From positions 1,312,991 through 1,345,247 of the forward strand of contig CP070823.1 in NCBI GenBank assembly GCA_020344375.1: DNA of 32,257 nt. Reading direction: 5' to 3'. A model generated the notes under the pieces. The model was not told the origin of the DNA. It saw only the letters and a list, made by a program, of their open reading frames with translations, and did not search any database. This document shows, piece after piece, positions 31,026 to 32,257 of this stretch. The number at the start of each line of letters is the position of its first letter. Within the stretch, counting starts at the first letter, position 1. The stretch is from Gemmatimonadota bacterium (GTDB taxonomy: Bacteria > Gemmatimonadota > Gemmatimonadetes > Palauibacterales > KS3-K002). The position numbers were made by a program, and so were the translations under genes.

Positions 31026-32257
31026 TCAGAACCAGCGCAGGTAGGTCAGCTTTACGATGAAGGCGCGACTCTCCGGATTCCAGCGGCCATCTTCTACGTC
31101 ACGCCGCTCGTTGAACACGATGAATAGATCGCTGCCCGGTCGATGGATGAAATCGACCCGCAGGTTGGCGGAGAAGGCGCCGCTCTGGCTGTTGTACTGG
31201 AGCAAGGCGTTGCCGAAGAGCCGCGTGTTGACCGCCAGCTTCAGGCGGGCCTGCACCAGGTCGGTGGTGAAGGCGCCGCCCGGGACATCGATATCGTTGT
31301 GGCTGTACTCCAGCTCGAGCCCGATGTGGGGGCTGTTGAAGCTGATCTCACCGCCAAGCTCCCAGCGGTCCCCACCCCAGAATCCCTGCACGCCCCCGGA
31401 GACCTCAGCGGCCAGCGGCCTGCTACCGCTGGTGTTGACACGCCCCTCGAATCTCCAATCCTCGTAATCTCCCTCAGGTACGATGATAGGTGCGGTGTCG
31501 CCCTGCGTGAGCTCGAATGCCTCATCGAGGCGCTGGAACTGGTAGCCCAGCTCGAAGTCGGCCTCGTCTCCTGAATCGAGTTCGGGGGTGACGCTGATCT
31601 CCCAGCTGCGGTCGAGCATCTGGCGTGACTGGGCGTCGACTACGTACTCGAGGCTGTTGCGGATGTCGATCTTGCGCAGGCCGGGTATCGGCGGTCGCGG
31701 GGTGAGCCTCAGGCTCGCGGAGCTGCGGGCGAAGTCGCGGCGCAGCACGAACCCCATCCCTGGCTCCAGCTTCTCTCCGATCTCCAGATGATCGGCCCGC
31801 CAGCCGATCCAGTCGCCGGTGTAGTCGAGGTTGAGGTGCCAGGCGTGATCTTCACCGCCTGGGCCCGAGTCCCACGTCCGTGCGTAGAAGCCCTCCAGGG
31901 CCAGCGACGCGGAGAGCCAAAGGTTCCAATCCACGCCGCCTGCCACGTTACTCGCTCCGCCCTCCTCCAGGCGGTGAGTGGCCATCGCGCCGACGTACGA
32001 CCGGCGGCCCACGTCTCGTTTCAGGCGCGTCACGGCGAAGTTCGTCAGCGGGGCACCCACGCTCTCCTCTTCGGCGGTCGTGACGTTGAGGAGACCGATC
32101 GTCTGGGCGCCGGCGCGGCCCGTGAGGCGCGCGCCCGCGATGATCGGTACCGTCTGAGCCTCCTGTAGCCCGATGCGGCGGGAGAAGAAGAGCAGGAGGG
32201 GTGGCGGTCCGTGGAAGTGCGGCGCGCCGAACTCGAAGATGCCCGCGTTTTCCAGGA
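31026..32257 (-). CDS. DUF5916 outer-membrane protein (C-terminal part; N-terminus beyond window)
   Basis: The frame stays open from the right window edge to the stop at 31026, giving 409 residues of a larger protein. The first residues in view, FEFGAPHF then LLLFFSRRIGL and VPIIAGARLTGRAGAQTIGLLNV, are the conserved entry to DUF5916, which normally follows a family-9 carbohydrate-binding domain in proteins of about 700-900 aa. The remainder is a run of amphipathic strands (e.g. RWELGGEISFNS, ALLQYNSQSGAFSANLRVDF) ending in L-R-W-F, an aromatic C-terminus like that recognised by BAM. It is thus probably a 16-strand-type barrel of unknown cargo. No start is visible in the window; GTG 32060 is internal. 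Confidence 0.82.
   Translation of the reverse strand, partial: LENAGIFEFGAPHFHGPPPLLLFFSRRIGLQEAQTVPIIAGARLTGRAGAQTIGLLNVTTAEEESVGAPLTNFAVTRLKRDVGRRSYVGAMATHRLEEGGASNVAGGVDWNLWLSASLALEGFYARTWDSGPGGEDHAWHLNLDYTGDWIGWRADHLEIGEKLEPGMGFVLRRDFARSSASLRLTPRPPIPGLRKIDIRNSLEYVVDAQSRQMLDRSWEISVTPELDSGDEADFELGYQFQRLDEAFELTQGDTAPIIVPEGDYEDWRFEGRVNTSGSRPLAAEVSGGVQGFWGGDRWELGGEISFNSPHIGLELEYSHNDIDVPGGAFTTDLVQARLKLAVNTRLFGNALLQYNSQSGAFSANLRVDFIHRPGSDLFIVFNERRDVEDGRWNPESRAFIVKLTYLRWF

Overview
The window is a 32 kb piece of a GC-rich chromosome from a diderm (Gram-negative) bacterium. The outer-membrane inventory shows this: a TolC-type channel with its HlyD adaptor, a PldA-like barrel, a DUF5916 barrel and a signal-peptide BNR-repeat protein. 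The mix of BNR/sortilin-type proteins, DUF5916, creatininase-family and DUF3795 proteins and a TGS GTPase fits Gemmatimonadota or a related environmental lineage. That placement is inference from gene content, because no rRNA or tRNA gene is visible. No phage, IS element or CRISPR array was found.

Layout. (1) 1-5688 is a divergent one-carbon/methyl-transfer module. On the minus strand a GcvT-family protein is followed, with 2-bp gaps, by two PYROXD2/phytoene-desaturase-like flavoproteins, the second cut by the window edge. On the plus strand lie two overlapping homocysteine S-methyltransferase paralogues. (2) 5704-11911 holds what looks like an internally deleted GT39 glycosyltransferase, a small zinc-ribbon protein, a 1016-aa BNR-repeat exported protein, an AmrS/PflA-type radical SAM protein with an added Cys-rich N-terminus, and a PldA-like outer-membrane protein that keeps a His/Ser/Asn triad. 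(3) 12059-14176 carries glnA with a strong terminator, then a membrane protein with HEMGH. (4) 14250-21974 is a complete tripartite drug/solute efflux operon of the E. coli CecR-YbhGFSR type: TetR regulator, TolC, HlyD, two ABC ATPases, two ABC-2 permeases and a trailing DUF488 gene, all with overlapping or near-abutting ends. Its promoter, palindromic operator and Shine-Dalgarno hairpin can be read directly. (5) 22562-26095 holds scattered single genes (RRM protein, DUF3795, DUF4440-type lipoprotein, creatininase family, bacterioferritin) separated by two long gene-free stretches, one of which contains a three-way-junction-like fold. (6) 26096-32257 holds a cluster of strong hairpins, a TGS-domain GTPase, a hypothetical protein, a SAM methyltransferase, a zinc-ribbon protein, rmuC, a small membrane protein and the C-terminal part of a DUF5916 barrel protein.

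The strongest candidates for new biology are the flavoprotein/GcvT/double-HMT methyl-catabolism module, the efflux operon with its asymmetric ATPase pair and nested operator/RBS element, the PldA-like enzyme with an enlarged active-site loop, and the candidate structured element upstream of bfr. All functions are read from sequence motifs only; no database search was possible.
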